Assembly (NCBI RefSeq): GCF_001005305.1
Contig: NZ_LBMH01000012.1
Coordinates: 45,789-109,788 of the forward strand
DNA: 64,000 bases
Direction of reading: 5' to 3'
DNA from: Kordia zhangzhouensis
GTDB lineage: Bacteria > Bacteroidota > Bacteroidia > Flavobacteriales > Flavobacteriaceae
In this document: in pieces, positions 36,789 through 46,342 of the stretch
Layout of the letters: every line of letters starts with the position of its first letter
How positions within the stretch are numbered: the first letter of the stretch is position 1
Program-made: the position numbers and the translations under genes
Notes under the pieces: model-generated
Told to the model about the DNA's origin: nothing
Seen by the model: the letters and a program-made list of their open reading frames with translations, nothing else
Databases searched by the model: none

Positions 36789-38567
36789 ATGAAAACACTA
36801 ACGCAACTTTTAATCACGGCAATGCTTTTTGCCATTGTAAGTACTTCCTGTAGAACTGAAGATATGGAAGTAATTGAGCCGCCTCAAGAGCAAACTTTAG
36901 TAGTAAATTCAACTGTTCAAACTTTGATGCAACGAACCGTAATGAATGATGGCTCTATAGATAATATTATTGATAATGCAAACTGTATCACTATACAATT
37001 ACCCGTTACAGTTGTTGTAAATGGTTTGGAGGTACATGTAGATTCTCAAGAAGATTTTGCAACTATTGAAGCTATTTTTGATGAGTTTGATGATGATAAT
37101 GATGACTTGGTAATACAATATCCTATCACAATCATATTGGCAGACTTTAGCGAAATAGTGATAAATAATGCAACAGAATTAGCAACATTTACAGCCAATT
37201 GCAATGGGCAAAATGTAAGTGACGACGATATTGAATGTCTAGATTTTAACTACCCGATAGTAGTTTCTTTTTTCAATACCAACAACGAATTATTAGAAAC
37301 GATCTCTATTATGAATGATGCTCAGATGTATGCATTTATTGAAAATATTGATGAAAATGATATCATTACTATTCAGTTTCCAATCACTGTAACTACCTAT
37401 GCAGGCAACGTTATCACAATTAATAATTTTACAGAACTGGAAAATGTAATCAGTAGCTACGATGACGAGTGTGATGAAGATGATGATTATGATTACAATG
37501 ATGACGATTGTAACAATTGTACAAATGATCAACTAGCAACTGTTTTGAGTCAATGTTCTGATTGGAAAGTTGACAAACTAGAACGCAATGATAACGATCT
37601 TGAAGATAATTATGTAGGATATGCGTTTAACTTCAATACAGATGGGACTATACAGGTTACCTCTGGAAATGGAAACTACACAGGAACTTGGCAATCTTCA
37701 GGCACAGCCAATAATATTTCGGTTACTATTGACATAACTGGGTTGACAGATTTTAATGCTACTTGGAATTTGCATGAAATAGAACAAGGAAACAATGAGA
37801 CAAAAGTAGATTTAAGGTTAGGGGATGATCGTTTACGATTTGAAAATAACTGTTCTACATCAGGAAGTAACGGAAATGTAGACGATACAGCATTGGTAAA
37901 CTCATTAACAACAGGTGATTGGTATATAACCTATTATTTTGACGATACAGATGAGACAGCAAATTACACAGATTATGTATTTACCTTTTCTTCTGATGGC
38001 TCTGCGACTGCAAACAACATGGGGAATGTGACAAACGGTTTTTGGAATACTTCCGCAGGAGACCAAACCGCTTTAGAATTGAATCTAAACTTTGGAACGA
38101 CAGCTCCGCTAGATGACATTGCAGAAGACTGGGATGTTTTAGAAGTTACCAATGATATCATTCGATTAAAAGATGTGAGTGGAGGAGATGGAAGTATAGA
38201 TTATTTAACTTTTGAACGCAATCCAAGTGGAGGAAGTGGAAACAATCTGGCAACAGTATTAACAGATGGCATTTGGATTGTACAATCATATACAGATGAT
38301 GGAAATGATGAAACTGCTGATTATAACGGATATCAATTAACATTCATGAGCAATGGTACAGTGCAGGCAAGTAATGGAACGGTAATCAATGGAACATGGG
38401 ATGTTCAGAATGCCGGAAATGTACTGGCACTAAGCTTTGCTACTGTTCCTTTTGATGAATTTACAGATGATTGGGATGTAATCTCTGTAACGTCAACAGA
38501 AGTCGTATTACAAGATGTGAGCGGCGGAGGTGGTGGAACTGATGTATTAAAATTATCTAAACTATAA
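36789..38567 (+). CDS. Asp-rich repeat lipoprotein in the ECF regulon
   Basis: The 592-residue product has a lipoprotein signal (LFAIVSTSCRTE). The N-terminal half repeats a unit with ITIQLPVTV...(V/T), IQYPITII and IQFPITVTT, each followed by a short helical (T)ELATF stretch. A strongly acidic run (DDECDEDDDYDYNDDDC, about 235-250) follows and may bind calcium. The C-terminal half carries three tandem lipocalin-like domains with the pattern WxVxSYTDDGNDETADYNGYxLTFxSNGTVxASNG...LQDVSGG, the same type as in the next gene. It shares the ECF promoter with fecR. Function unknown. Confidence 0.7.
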   Translation: MKTLTQLLITAMLFAIVSTSCRTEDMEVIEPPQEQTLVVNSTVQTLMQRTVMNDGSIDNIIDNANCITIQLPVTVVVNGLEVHVDSQEDFATIEAIFDEFDDDNDDLVIQYPITIILADFSEIVINNATELATFTANCNGQNVSDDDIECLDFNYPIVVSFFNTNNELLETISIMNDAQMYAFIENIDENDIITIQFPITVTTYAGNVITINNFTELENVISSYDDECDEDDDYDYNDDDCNNCTNDQLATVLSQCSDWKVDKLERNDNDLEDNYVGYAFNFNTDGTIQVTSGNGNYTGTWQSSGTANNISVTIDITGLTDFNATWNLHEIEQGNNETKVDLRLGDDRLRFENNCSTSGSNGNVDDTALVNSLTTGDWYITYYFDDTDETANYTDYVFTFSSDGSATANNMGNVTNGFWNTSAGDQTALELNLNFGTTAPLDDIAEDWDVLEVTNDIIRLKDVSGGDGSIDYLTFERNPSGGSGNNLATVLTDGIWIVQSYTDDGNDETADYNGYQLTFMSNGTVQASNGTVINGTWDVQNAGNVLALSFATVPFDEFTDDWDVISVTSTEVVLQDVSGGGGGTDVLKLSKL

Positions 38568-38580
38568 ACACTTTAATATT

Positions 38581-39063
38581 ATGAAAACACGACTTTATTT
38601 ATTCTTTTTAGTAATGCTGAGCTTCTCTTTAATGTCTACAACCTGTGAAAATGATGACGATGCAATTATGGATAACTCACAAGTAATTGCTGAAATTACA
38701 GATATAGCAGAAACGAATACATGGAGAATTACAAGCTATATTGATTCAGGACAAGATGAAACTACTGATTTTACTAATTACACTTTTACTTTTGAAGCAG
38801 GTGGAACAGTTACCGCAAGTAATGGAACCAATCAAGTAACAGGTACTTGGTCAGTAACAGATAGTAGCAATAGTAATGACGACAGCAGTTCTGATGATGA
38901 TATCGATTTTAATATCTCTTTTAACGTAACAACCTCGAGTGTATTTTTTGATTTGAACGACGATTGGGATATCGTTACGTATTCTTCAACCACTATAAGT
39001 TTGCAAGATATTAGTGGCGGAAATGGCGGAACAGATACGTTGGTTTTCCAGCGAAACAATTAA
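38581..39063 (+). CDS. Small lipoprotein paralogous to the preceding gene's repeat
   Basis: The 160-residue lipoprotein (LSFSLMSTTCEN) consists of one copy of the domain found three times in the preceding protein: ITSYIDSGQDETTDFTNYTFTFEAGGTVTASNG and later ISLQDISGGNGGTDTLVF. It lies 13 bases after the previous stop, so both are in one operon. A role as surface-exposed binding protein linked to the neighbouring receptor is inferred from context. Confidence 0.65.
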   Translation: MKTRLYLFFLVMLSFSLMSTTCENDDDAIMDNSQVIAEITDIAETNTWRITSYIDSGQDETTDFTNYTFTFEAGGTVTASNGTNQVTGTWSVTDSSNSNDDSSSDDDIDFNISFNVTTSSVFFDLNDDWDIVTYSSTTISLQDISGGNGGTDTLVFQRNN

Positions 39064-39099
39064 TCTTTTTTTGTCCCAAACGTCAAAATAGTTAGTATG

Positions 39100-39136
39100 C
39101 TGCCCTTTTGAATAAAAACAAAAGGGCAGTTTTTTT
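39100..39136 (+). terminator. Rho-independent terminator
   Basis: CTGCCCTTTTG and CAAAAGGGCAG are perfectly complementary around an 8-base loop, followed by seven T. Confidence 0.92.
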
Positions 39137-39209
39137 ATGCGTATAGTTTGAATTTAATCAGTTTCTAATGATGATCAATAACGAATCTATAAAAACGCAA
39201 AAAAGGTAG

Positions 39210-39217
39210 TATCTTTG
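39210..39217 (+). promoter_or_regulatory. -7 element upstream of mnmA
   Basis: TATCTTTG is an exact -7 match 110 bases before the mnmA ATG. The -33 TTG is not obvious. Confidence 0.5.
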
Positions 39218-39327
39218 TCAGCAAAATTAAATAACTACGTCTAAAGCAATTTGACAACTTTATGATGCGAGAACTTTCATGTTACGCATACTCAATATAA
39301 AAAAATAAATAAGCGAAAGGAACAACA

Positions 39328-40515
39328 ATGAAACGAGTAATAGTAGGACTCTCTGGTGGTGTAGATTCAAGTGTGGCAGCCTATCTGTTAAAAGAGCAAG
39401 GCTATGAAGTGATTGGGCTATTTATGAAAAATTGGCACGATGATTCTGTTACAATCTCAAACGAATGCCCTTGGTTGGAAGATAGTAATGATGCAATGAT
39501 TGTAGCAGAAAAGCTAGGAATTCCTTTTCAAACCATTGATTTAAGTGAACAATACAAAGAACGAATTGTTGACTATATGTTCAATGAGTATGAAAAAGGT
39601 CGTACACCCAACCCAGATGTGTTGTGTAATCGTGAAATTAAATTTGATGTCTTTCTTAAAATTGCTTTAGATTTAGGAGCTGATTATGTAGCAACAGGTC
39701 ACTACTGTCGCAAAGAAACTATTGAAAAAGAAGGGAAAACTATTCACCGATTATTAGCAGGAAAAGATACAAACAAAGATCAGTCGTATTTTTTATGTCA
39801 ATTATCTCAAGATCAATTAGAAAAAGCATTGTTTCCTATTGGAGAACTGACCAAGCCTGAAGTGCGAGAAATTGCAGCAAAAGCAAATCTAATTACTGCA
39901 GAAAAAAAAGACTCACAAGGGTTATGTTTTATAGGAAAAGTAAAATTACCGGACTTCTTACAACAACAATTACAACCCAAAGAAGGTGTTATTGTAGAAG
40001 TCCCTCTAAGCAATGAAAATTACCACCTAGAAACACCAGAATTTACCAATAAAATAGACGAATTAGCTTTCAGAGCACAAAAATATACCTACTCCAAAAA
40101 TGATGGAAAAGTTGTGGGAAAACACCCAGGAGCTCATTACTTTACCAAAGGACAACGCAAAGGACTCGCAGTAGGAGGTACAGTTGAACCTTTATTTGTA
40201 ATTGAAACGGATGTAAAAGAAAACATAATTTACACAGGGCAAGGAAAATCACATCCTGGGTTGTATCGTCGTACACTGTTTGTGAATGATGATGAATTGC
40301 ATTGGGTACGAGAAGATATGGCACTTCAACCAGATGAATCGATGGAAGTGCTGGCTCGTATTCGCTATCGTCAACAATTAGAAAAAGCATTCCTCTATAA
40401 AATTGAAGGAGGTTTATATGTTGATTTTGAAAAACCACAAAGTGCCATCACTGAAGGTCAATTTGTAGCGTGGTATATTGAGGATGAATTAATAGGTTCG
40501 GGAGTGATTTCATAA
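39328..40515 (+). CDS. mnmA: tRNA-specific 2-thiouridylase MnmA
   Basis: MnmA adds sulfur to U34 of certain tRNAs, using ATP and sulfur from a persulfide. The 395-residue protein has the PP-loop [15 protein letters not shown] (residues 6-20), a nucleophile Cys in [12 protein letters not shown] (about 103), [16 protein letters not shown] tRNA-binding segment, and the second Cys in QGLCFIGK (about 196). Length and motif order are normal. It is monocistronic. Confidence 0.96.
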   Translation: MKRVIVGLSGGVDSSVAAYLLKEQGYEVIGLFMKNWHDDSVTISNECPWLEDSNDAMIVAEKLGIPFQTIDLSEQYKERIVDYMFNEYEKGRTPNPDVLCNREIKFDVFLKIALDLGADYVATGHYCRKETIEKEGKTIHRLLAGKDTNKDQSYFLCQLSQDQLEKALFPIGELTKPEVREIAAKANLITAEKKDSQGLCFIGKVKLPDFLQQQLQPKEGVIVEVPLSNENYHLETPEFTNKIDELAFRAQKYTYSKNDGKVVGKHPGAHYFTKGQRKGLAVGGTVEPLFVIETDVKENIIYTGQGKSHPGLYRRTLFVNDDELHWVREDMALQPDESMEVLARIRYRQQLEKAFLYKIEGGLYVDFEKPQSAITEGQFVAWYIEDELIGSGVIS

Positions 40516-40629
40516 AGAAAATGAAAAATCAATACAAATAAGTTGTGTAAACTTATGATATATAGAATCACTATACTGAAATCTATTTTTTAATCAAGAA
40601 AAATAAATGTGGAAGTAAAAAAGAAGCTT

Positions 40630-42252
40630 ATGAAAAAAATTACAATACTTGTTATTCTTTTAATTTCACAACTTAGTATAGCGCAAACGGAACATGCATG
40701 GGTATATTTTACAGATAAACCCAATGTGGCAAATGCGTTGGCAAACCCTTCAACAATCCTTACGCAAAAGGCAATTGACCGCAAAAACAATCACGGAATC
40801 GTAATTGATGAAAGAGATGTTCCAGTAAACGAAACTTATATTTCACAAGTAAAAGCACAAACAGGAATTACTGTAAAAGCAAAATCGAAATGGTTCAACT
40901 GTATTCATGTGCTCGGAACACAAACAGATATTGATAATTTATTAAATCTAACATTTGTTAATGAAATTATATACGCTGATCATTCTTTGAATACGGCTAA
41001 TAGATCTGTTGCCTTTACAACTGTTAAGCAAACCGCTGAAAAATTAGAGACTCTAGTTGTGTATAACTATGGAAATAGCTCCAACCAAGCGACTATGATT
41101 AAAGTTGAAAAGCTTCACGAACTTGACTATACAGGAGAAGGTGTAACAGTAGCAGTAATGGATAGTGGTTTTCCAAATGTAAACACAATGGCTGCTTTTC
41201 AACGCTTGCGAGACAATGGAGATTTACTTAATGGATATGATTTTGTAGATAGAAATCCAAATATTTATGCTTACACAGGAAACAGTCATGGAACAAATGT
41301 ACTGTCGGATATGGCGGCGTATATTGATGGACAATTTGTAGGTACAGCGCCCGATGCAAGTTATTATCTATTCAGAACAGAAGATGCAGCTACTGAAACA
41401 CCCGTAGAAGAATCGTATTGGGTAGAAGCTGCCGAACGAGCAGATAGCCTTGGTGTTGATGTAATTAATACGTCGTTGGGTTACAATCGTTTTGACGAAA
41501 GTCGCTATGATTATACAACGAATGACATGGATGGTAATACAGCATTTATTACAAGAGGAGCAAACATAGCTGTTGAAAAAGGGATTTTGGTAGTTAATTC
41601 TGCAGGGAATTCAGGAAATGATGGAACTTGGGGAATTATTACTGCTCCTGCAGATGGAAATGTTTTTACTGTTGGAGCTGTCGATGCTAGCGGAAACTAT
41701 GCTTCATTCAGTTCAAGAGGTAGAGTGCCAAACATTCCTGTAAAGCCTGACATTGTAGCGCAAGGAGCAAGTGTGTATGTAGTAAGTTCTGGCGGAAGCG
41801 TAGTAACGTCGAATGGAACGTCATTTTCGTCGCCAATTATTGCGGGTGCTATGGCGTGTATGGTACAAGCGTTTCCTAACAAAACGAATTTAGAATTAAT
41901 GCAAATTGTACGCGAATCAGCTTCTATATATACAAATCCTACCACAGAATTAGGGTATGGAATTCCAAATTTTGAATTGGCGTTTCAAACATTGGCAATT
42001 GTTGAAAATGGTACTGAAGAAAAAATTACACTTTTCCCAAATCCTGCGAAAACAACTTTGCATGTTAAAATTCCTGCAACCATACAGCAAGCAAAAATTA
42101 CACTCATTAATGTACTTGGAAGAACAGTACAAAGCTTCCAATCTACTTCTCCACTTCAACTTATAGATGTTAGTAAATTGGCAACAGGAATGTATCTTTT
42201 ACAAATTGAAACAGACAACAAAATCATTACTAAAAAATTGATAAAACAATAA
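40630..42252 (+). CDS. Secreted subtilisin-like (S8) serine protease with T9SS sorting domain
   Basis: The 540-residue protein has a signal peptide (ITILVILLISQLSIAQ). The S8 triad is visible: Asp in VAVMDSGFPN, His in NSHGTNVLS, and Ser in NGTSFSSPIIAGAM. The last 70 residues are a type A T9SS sorting domain (LFPNPAKTTLHVKIPA...GMYLLQIETDNKIITKKLIKQ), so it is exported through the type IX system and attached or released at the cell surface. I start at ATG 40630, where the signal peptide begins; the frame is open seven codons upstream from a GTG. Confidence 0.9.
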   Translation: MKKITILVILLISQLSIAQTEHAWVYFTDKPNVANALANPSTILTQKAIDRKNNHGIVIDERDVPVNETYISQVKAQTGITVKAKSKWFNCIHVLGTQTDIDNLLNLTFVNEIIYADHSLNTANRSVAFTTVKQTAEKLETLVVYNYGNSSNQATMIKVEKLHELDYTGEGVTVAVMDSGFPNVNTMAAFQRLRDNGDLLNGYDFVDRNPNIYAYTGNSHGTNVLSDMAAYIDGQFVGTAPDASYYLFRTEDAATETPVEESYWVEAAERADSLGVDVINTSLGYNRFDESRYDYTTNDMDGNTAFITRGANIAVEKGILVVNSAGNSGNDGTWGIITAPADGNVFTVGAVDASGNYASFSSRGRVPNIPVKPDIVAQGASVYVVSSGGSVVTSNGTSFSSPIIAGAMACMVQAFPNKTNLELMQIVRESASIYTNPTTELGYGIPNFELAFQTLAIVENGTEEKITLFPNPAKTTLHVKIPATIQQAKITLINVLGRTVQSFQSTSPLQLIDVSKLATGMYLLQIETDNKIITKKLIKQ

Positions 42253-42256
42253 ACGA

Positions 42257-43219
42257 ATGAACTTATTCGAACACAACAAAATCACACAATTATACAATAT
42301 ACACTATCCAATCATTCAGGGAGGTATGATTTGGGCAAGCGGTTGGCGTTTAGCTTCTGCTGTGAGTAATGCGGGAGGATTAGGACTAATTGGTGCTGGC
42401 TCAATGTATCCAGATGTATTGCGAGAACACATTCAAAAGTGTAAAAAAGCAACCCATAAATCGTTTGGAGTAAACGTTCCAATGTTGTATCCAAACATTG
42501 AAGAGATTATGGATATTATTGTTGAAGAAGGGGTGAAAATTGTGTTTACGTCTGCTGGAAATCCAAAAACATGGACGCCCTTTTTAAAAGAAAATGGAAT
42601 TACAGTGACGCATGTGGTAAGCAGTTCAAAGTTTGCTTTAAAATCGCAAGAAGCTGGAGTGCATGCTGTTGTCGCAGAAGGTTTTGAGGCAGGAGGGCAT
42701 AATGGCCGTGAAGAAACTACTACATTAACGTTGATTCCAACTGTTAAAGAGAAATTAGAGATTCCGCTAATTGCTGCCGGAGGAATAGGAAGTGGAAAAG
42801 CGATGTTGGCCGCTATGGTGTTAGGAGCTGATGGCGTACAAGTAGGAAGCCGATTTGTGGCTACAGATGAAGCTTCTTCTCATATTGAATTCAAAAAACA
42901 AGTAGTTGAAGCAAAAGAAGGGAGCACTAAGTTAACCTTGAAAGAATTGGCTCCAGTTCGATTGCTAAAAAATAAATTTTACCATGATGTGGAAAGTTTA
43001 TACGAAAAAGGACCAAGTATTGATGAACTCAAAACATTATTGGGTAGAGCGAGAGCGAAGCGAGGAATGTTTGAAGGAGATTTAATTGAAGGAGAATTAG
43101 AAATTGGTCAAGTATCAGCTTTGATACATGATATCAAACCTGCAGCCAAAGTAGTAGAAGATATGATTTCTGAATTTAAAGAAAGTGTAACAACTGTTTC
43201 TAACAATTTTAAAATATAA
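42257..43219 (+). CDS. Nitronate monooxygenase family flavoprotein
   Basis: The 320-residue protein has the FMN-dependent NMO/2-nitropropane dioxygenase TIM barrel: PIIQGGMIWASGWRLASAVSNAGGLGLIGAG at the N-terminus, AEGFEAGGHNGRE (active-site His), and LIAAGGIGSGKAM plus GADGVQVGSRF for the phosphate of FMN. It oxidises nitronates or related compounds; many members have no known natural substrate. It starts 4 bases after the protease gene. Confidence 0.9.
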   Translation: MNLFEHNKITQLYNIHYPIIQGGMIWASGWRLASAVSNAGGLGLIGAGSMYPDVLREHIQKCKKATHKSFGVNVPMLYPNIEEIMDIIVEEGVKIVFTSAGNPKTWTPFLKENGITVTHVVSSSKFALKSQEAGVHAVVAEGFEAGGHNGREETTTLTLIPTVKEKLEIPLIAAGGIGSGKAMLAAMVLGADGVQVGSRFVATDEASSHIEFKKQVVEAKEGSTKLTLKELAPVRLLKNKFYHDVESLYEKGPSIDELKTLLGRARAKRGMFEGDLIEGELEIGQVSALIHDIKPAAKVVEDMISEFKESVTTVSNNFKI

Positions 43220-43279
43220 AACCAGTACTTTTAGAATAAAGAAGTAGGTAAAGTTATGTGTAGAAAGCTGATGCGGAGT

Positions 43280-44587
43280 TTAATTCCCATATTTTTGAAT
43301 TAAGCGTCCAGTTTCGTTTCCTTCATAGGAACCATCGGGTTTTTGTAAAATATAGTCAAAAATATCAGCTTGTTTGACTTTAACTTTTGTTCCAGATTTT
43401 AAGTTTTTAATATAATATGGCTCATTCTGTAAAATACCTTCTATTGTATCTTCGTTCCATGTAACTACTTCAATCCACATCCATTCATTACTACCATCGT
43501 CCGTTTTGAAAGGAGCTTTCAGTAACAAAGAATAATTTGCTTCTAGTCCATTATTGAATATTTTTTTCATGGAAGGCAAACGCTTTTTAGCACGTTCACT
43601 CGCTGCGATAATTTCTTCATTATGAGCCACTGAAGTAAGTTCGTCTTTAAATCCAAAAACTTTTCGGTAGATTTCATCTTGATAGGCTTGTACATTGGTA
43701 TAATTATCATTTTCAAAATCTATCTCTAATAATAAATTAAAAGGATCTCCTTCGTCACGAGTTGCTTCTTTAAAACGAATCGTTGCTTTTTTAGTTGCAT
43801 TTTCAAATATGAGTTCTTGTACATCTTTTTGCAAACTATTGTTTTGAATGGCATCTAAATCTATTACAAAATTGTTTGTGTCAAAATCTGGTCTTTCTGC
43901 CATCAATTGCGCTGTAATGATTAGTAAGTCATTAGCAACACTTGTACTTGAACAAGCAGCATTTTCAATAACTAAATCTGGCAAGCCAAAACGTTGCATG
44001 CCTAAAGTGATAGCACGACAATAATCTCCTTTACGATAGGAATGTACAGTAGTTTGGTAGGAAATATTAGGAATAGTGTCTTGCCATGCTTCTGCACGCC
44101 TTGTTTTCCATGTGTCGGGAAGAAAATACTCTCTACTTTCTCCATCATAAGCAACAAAATCAGTATCCTTAAGTGTAGTGTAAACCCATTGACTAAGTTT
44201 TTTAGTGTGTAAAAAAGCATCATTCTTATAAAAAATAACACAGATTAAGGCATTCTTTGTAGTTAGGAGTTTTTCTTTTTGTGCTTGCGTAAAACCGTCT
44301 GCAAAATAGTTGAGGTATTCTATACCATACACAGGATATTCTTTACTCACATCGCTTACAGGTTTCATATAAATCAATGTTTGGTCTACTTTTTTAGGTA
44401 ATTCGGTAATAAAATCAGCCGTTGGATAAATTTCTTTAAGCTCCTTTTTGACATTTTCAATATCTAAATTTTGATTCATTGTATACAAACCAACTTCCCA
44501 ATAATTAAAAGGTTCTTGTGGTTCAGTATCTTGAGAAAACACACTAATTGTGTTGCATAGCAGTAAAAAAAAGAAAAGTCGTTTCAT
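43280..44587 (-). CDS. Secreted DUF2314-domain protein
   Basis: The 435-residue product has a signal peptide (LFFFLLLCNTISVFSQ). The middle is not recognised. The C-terminal 100 residues (from about EWMWIEVVTWNEDTIEGILQNEPYYIKNLKSG) match DUF2314, with DIFDYIL near the end. I place the start at the second in-frame ATG, where the signal peptide begins, rather than 14 codons upstream. Function is unknown. It follows the serine hydrolase gene by 45 bases on the same strand. Confidence 0.65.
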   Translation of the reverse strand: MKRLFFFLLLCNTISVFSQDTEPQEPFNYWEVGLYTMNQNLDIENVKKELKEIYPTADFITELPKKVDQTLIYMKPVSDVSKEYPVYGIEYLNYFADGFTQAQKEKLLTTKNALICVIFYKNDAFLHTKKLSQWVYTTLKDTDFVAYDGESREYFLPDTWKTRRAEAWQDTIPNISYQTTVHSYRKGDYCRAITLGMQRFGLPDLVIENAACSSTSVANDLLIITAQLMAERPDFDTNNFVIDLDAIQNNSLQKDVQELIFENATKKATIRFKEATRDEGDPFNLLLEIDFENDNYTNVQAYQDEIYRKVFGFKDELTSVAHNEEIIAASERAKKRLPSMKKIFNNGLEANYSLLLKAPFKTDDGSNEWMWIEVVTWNEDTIEGILQNEPYYIKNLKSGTKVKVKQADIFDYILQKPDGSYEGNETGRLIQKYGN

Positions 44588-44632
44588 GGAAATTTGCTGA
44601 AAAAAATATAAAAAATATAAATACCTCATAAT

Positions 44633-45742
44633 CTAATTGTTTTTTGATACATAAAACTGATGTACTTGTCTACCTAATTCGGCTAAAAACGGAATACCAA
44701 TTTCATCATATTCATAAGTGTCGTCGTTAAATAACTGATTTTCATTAACGTGAATAGTAGCTGTAATAAAAAATGAGCTATTGTTTTTTTCATCAACTAC
44801 ATATGCGCAATCAGTCAAATATCCATAAGCATAGCCAACTTTGTTATATATTTTTAGATAGGATGGAATAGCTTCTTGAGTATCGCCAAAAAGGAAAAAC
44901 TTTACATAACTATCATAATACTCCAAATTGTTAAAACCTTGCTGTTGCGGGGTTTCTTGCATAACTTTTAATAAAAATTGGCGATCACTTTGCGAAATAT
45001 TAAATATTTTTTCTTGTGAAAACTTCTCGGGAAACTGAATGCGTTTCATTACTTCATGAAGTGTAGTGATAGGTACATAATTTTTTCTTGAAAAATCCAT
45101 GGGGTGTTGGATTAACGAATCATTTCTGTAAAAGCCCTTTCCTTTCGTAACATTAAGAAGCGCAAGCGGTTGTACAGAACTGTTTTGTATTGATTCTTGT
45201 TGATAGATAATACGGTTATTTTTAAAAAACGTAACTACTTTATTTTGTGCAGAATAAGGGTTGTTGGAGTCTAATCGGTGTGAAATACGGACAAGGTTAA
45301 GTCCTTTGGAATGTAATCTCGTATTGATTTCATCTTTTCCAACAAATTCAAACAACCGATTATAAGCTTCATTATCACTTATAGCAAAAATTTTCTGCAC
45401 TTCTTTTCGAATGGTTGTTTTGACAGAATCACCGTGTACAGAAAATAATGTGTTGCTATCAATCTCCGGGATTTCTTGTGCTTTCTCTAATGCGAGTAAT
45501 GCAACTGGGAATTTTACACTACTTGCAGGGTAAAAATACATTTGATCATTTACTTGAAAACTAAAATCATTTCCTTTTGAATCGGTTACCATGATTTGAA
45601 TTTCATGCGATTTCAAATTTTTCAACACGAGTTGGATTTTTTCAGAGTCAGAAGAAAGTGCATAGGCAATAGGATCTGAAGTTGGTCGTTCGCCACGACA
45701 ACTTACACATACAATTGCAAACAAACAGAGAAGCCTTTTCAT
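44633..45742 (-). CDS. Serine hydrolase related to class A beta-lactamases (lipoprotein)
   Basis: The 369-residue product has a lipoprotein-like signal (LFAIVCVSCRG). The SxxK motif is present as SSVK (about residue 74-77), followed by FPVALLALEKA, typical of class A beta-lactamase-like and penicillin-recognising serine hydrolases. A KVGYAYGY segment sits where the KTG box is expected, and Ser-Asp-Asn-like ISDNEAYNRL is also visible. Real beta-lactamase activity is not assured; many Bacteroidota members are of unknown function. Confidence 0.8.
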   Translation of the reverse strand: MKRLLCLFAIVCVSCRGERPTSDPIAYALSSDSEKIQLVLKNLKSHEIQIMVTDSKGNDFSFQVNDQMYFYPASSVKFPVALLALEKAQEIPEIDSNTLFSVHGDSVKTTIRKEVQKIFAISDNEAYNRLFEFVGKDEINTRLHSKGLNLVRISHRLDSNNPYSAQNKVVTFFKNNRIIYQQESIQNSSVQPLALLNVTKGKGFYRNDSLIQHPMDFSRKNYVPITTLHEVMKRIQFPEKFSQEKIFNISQSDRQFLLKVMQETPQQQGFNNLEYYDSYVKFFLFGDTQEAIPSYLKIYNKVGYAYGYLTDCAYVVDEKNNSSFFITATIHVNENQLFNDDTYEYDEIGIPFLAELGRQVHQFYVSKNN

Positions 45743-45816
45743 AAAATAATTTCGAAAATCTATTTACAAGATACTTTTTTTAATTGAAAAACGTAAAATG
45801 AGTATCTTTAACCACT

Positions 45817-46296
45817 ATGATTTCTCAATTTAATGAAAGACAAAAGTTTGGGCAATGGTGGCTCTGGCTTTTGCTTGTTGGGATAGGTGTTTTTCCAGCA
45901 ATAGGGATATACAAACAACTAATTTTAAAGGAAGAATTTGGAAGCAAGCCAATGTCTGATGGAGGACTTATCACTTTTTCTTTGATTATAGCGGCTGTAA
46001 TTGTGCTTTTTGGAATTTTACGTTTAGAAACCACAATTGATCATACAGGGATTCGGATGAGATACTTTCCTTTTGTTAGAAAAAATGTATCATGGCAGAC
46101 TATTGAAAGTGTCAATGTGATTGATTATGGATTTGTTGGAGGCTGGGGAATTCGTTTGTGGACTTCCTATGGTACAGTTTATAATGTAAGCGGAAGTAAA
46201 GGACTTGCTATACAACTCAAAAATGGTAAAAAGTTTCTCATTGGAACTCAAAAACCAACTGAATTAGATGCGTTTTTGAAAAAAATAAAATCATAA
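45817..46296 (+). CDS. Small membrane protein with PH-like domain
   Basis: The 159-residue protein has two N-terminal membrane segments (WWLWLLLVGIGVFPAIGI and LITFSLIIAAVIVLFGIL), then a beta-rich cytosolic part (DHTGIRMRYFPFVRKNVSWQTIESV...GFVGGWGIRLWTSYGTVYNVSG) resembling bacterial PH-like (DUF304/DUF6141) domains. Function unknown. A TATCTTTA box ends 6 bases before the ATG, suggesting a very short leader. Confidence 0.6.
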   Translation: MISQFNERQKFGQWWLWLLLVGIGVFPAIGIYKQLILKEEFGSKPMSDGGLITFSLIIAAVIVLFGILRLETTIDHTGIRMRYFPFVRKNVSWQTIESVNVIDYGFVGGWGIRLWTSYGTVYNVSGSKGLAIQLKNGKKFLIGTQKPTELDAFLKKIKS

Positions 46297-46300
46297 AAAA

Positions 46301-46324
46301 AAGTGTCTGAAGGTACAGACACTT
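46301..46324 (-). terminator. Terminator between converging genes (lysA side)
   Basis: AAGTGTCTG and CAGACACTT enclose a 6-base loop. On the minus strand it is followed by a T run (complement of 46294-46300), so it ends lysA. Confidence 0.8.
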
Positions 46325-46342
46325 TCCAACACTAAGCTAAAC

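Noticed and set aside
40609..40629. GTG start for the S8 protease
   Set aside because: The signal peptide starts at the ATG at 40630, with an AG-rich stretch just upstream; the seven extra residues add nothing.
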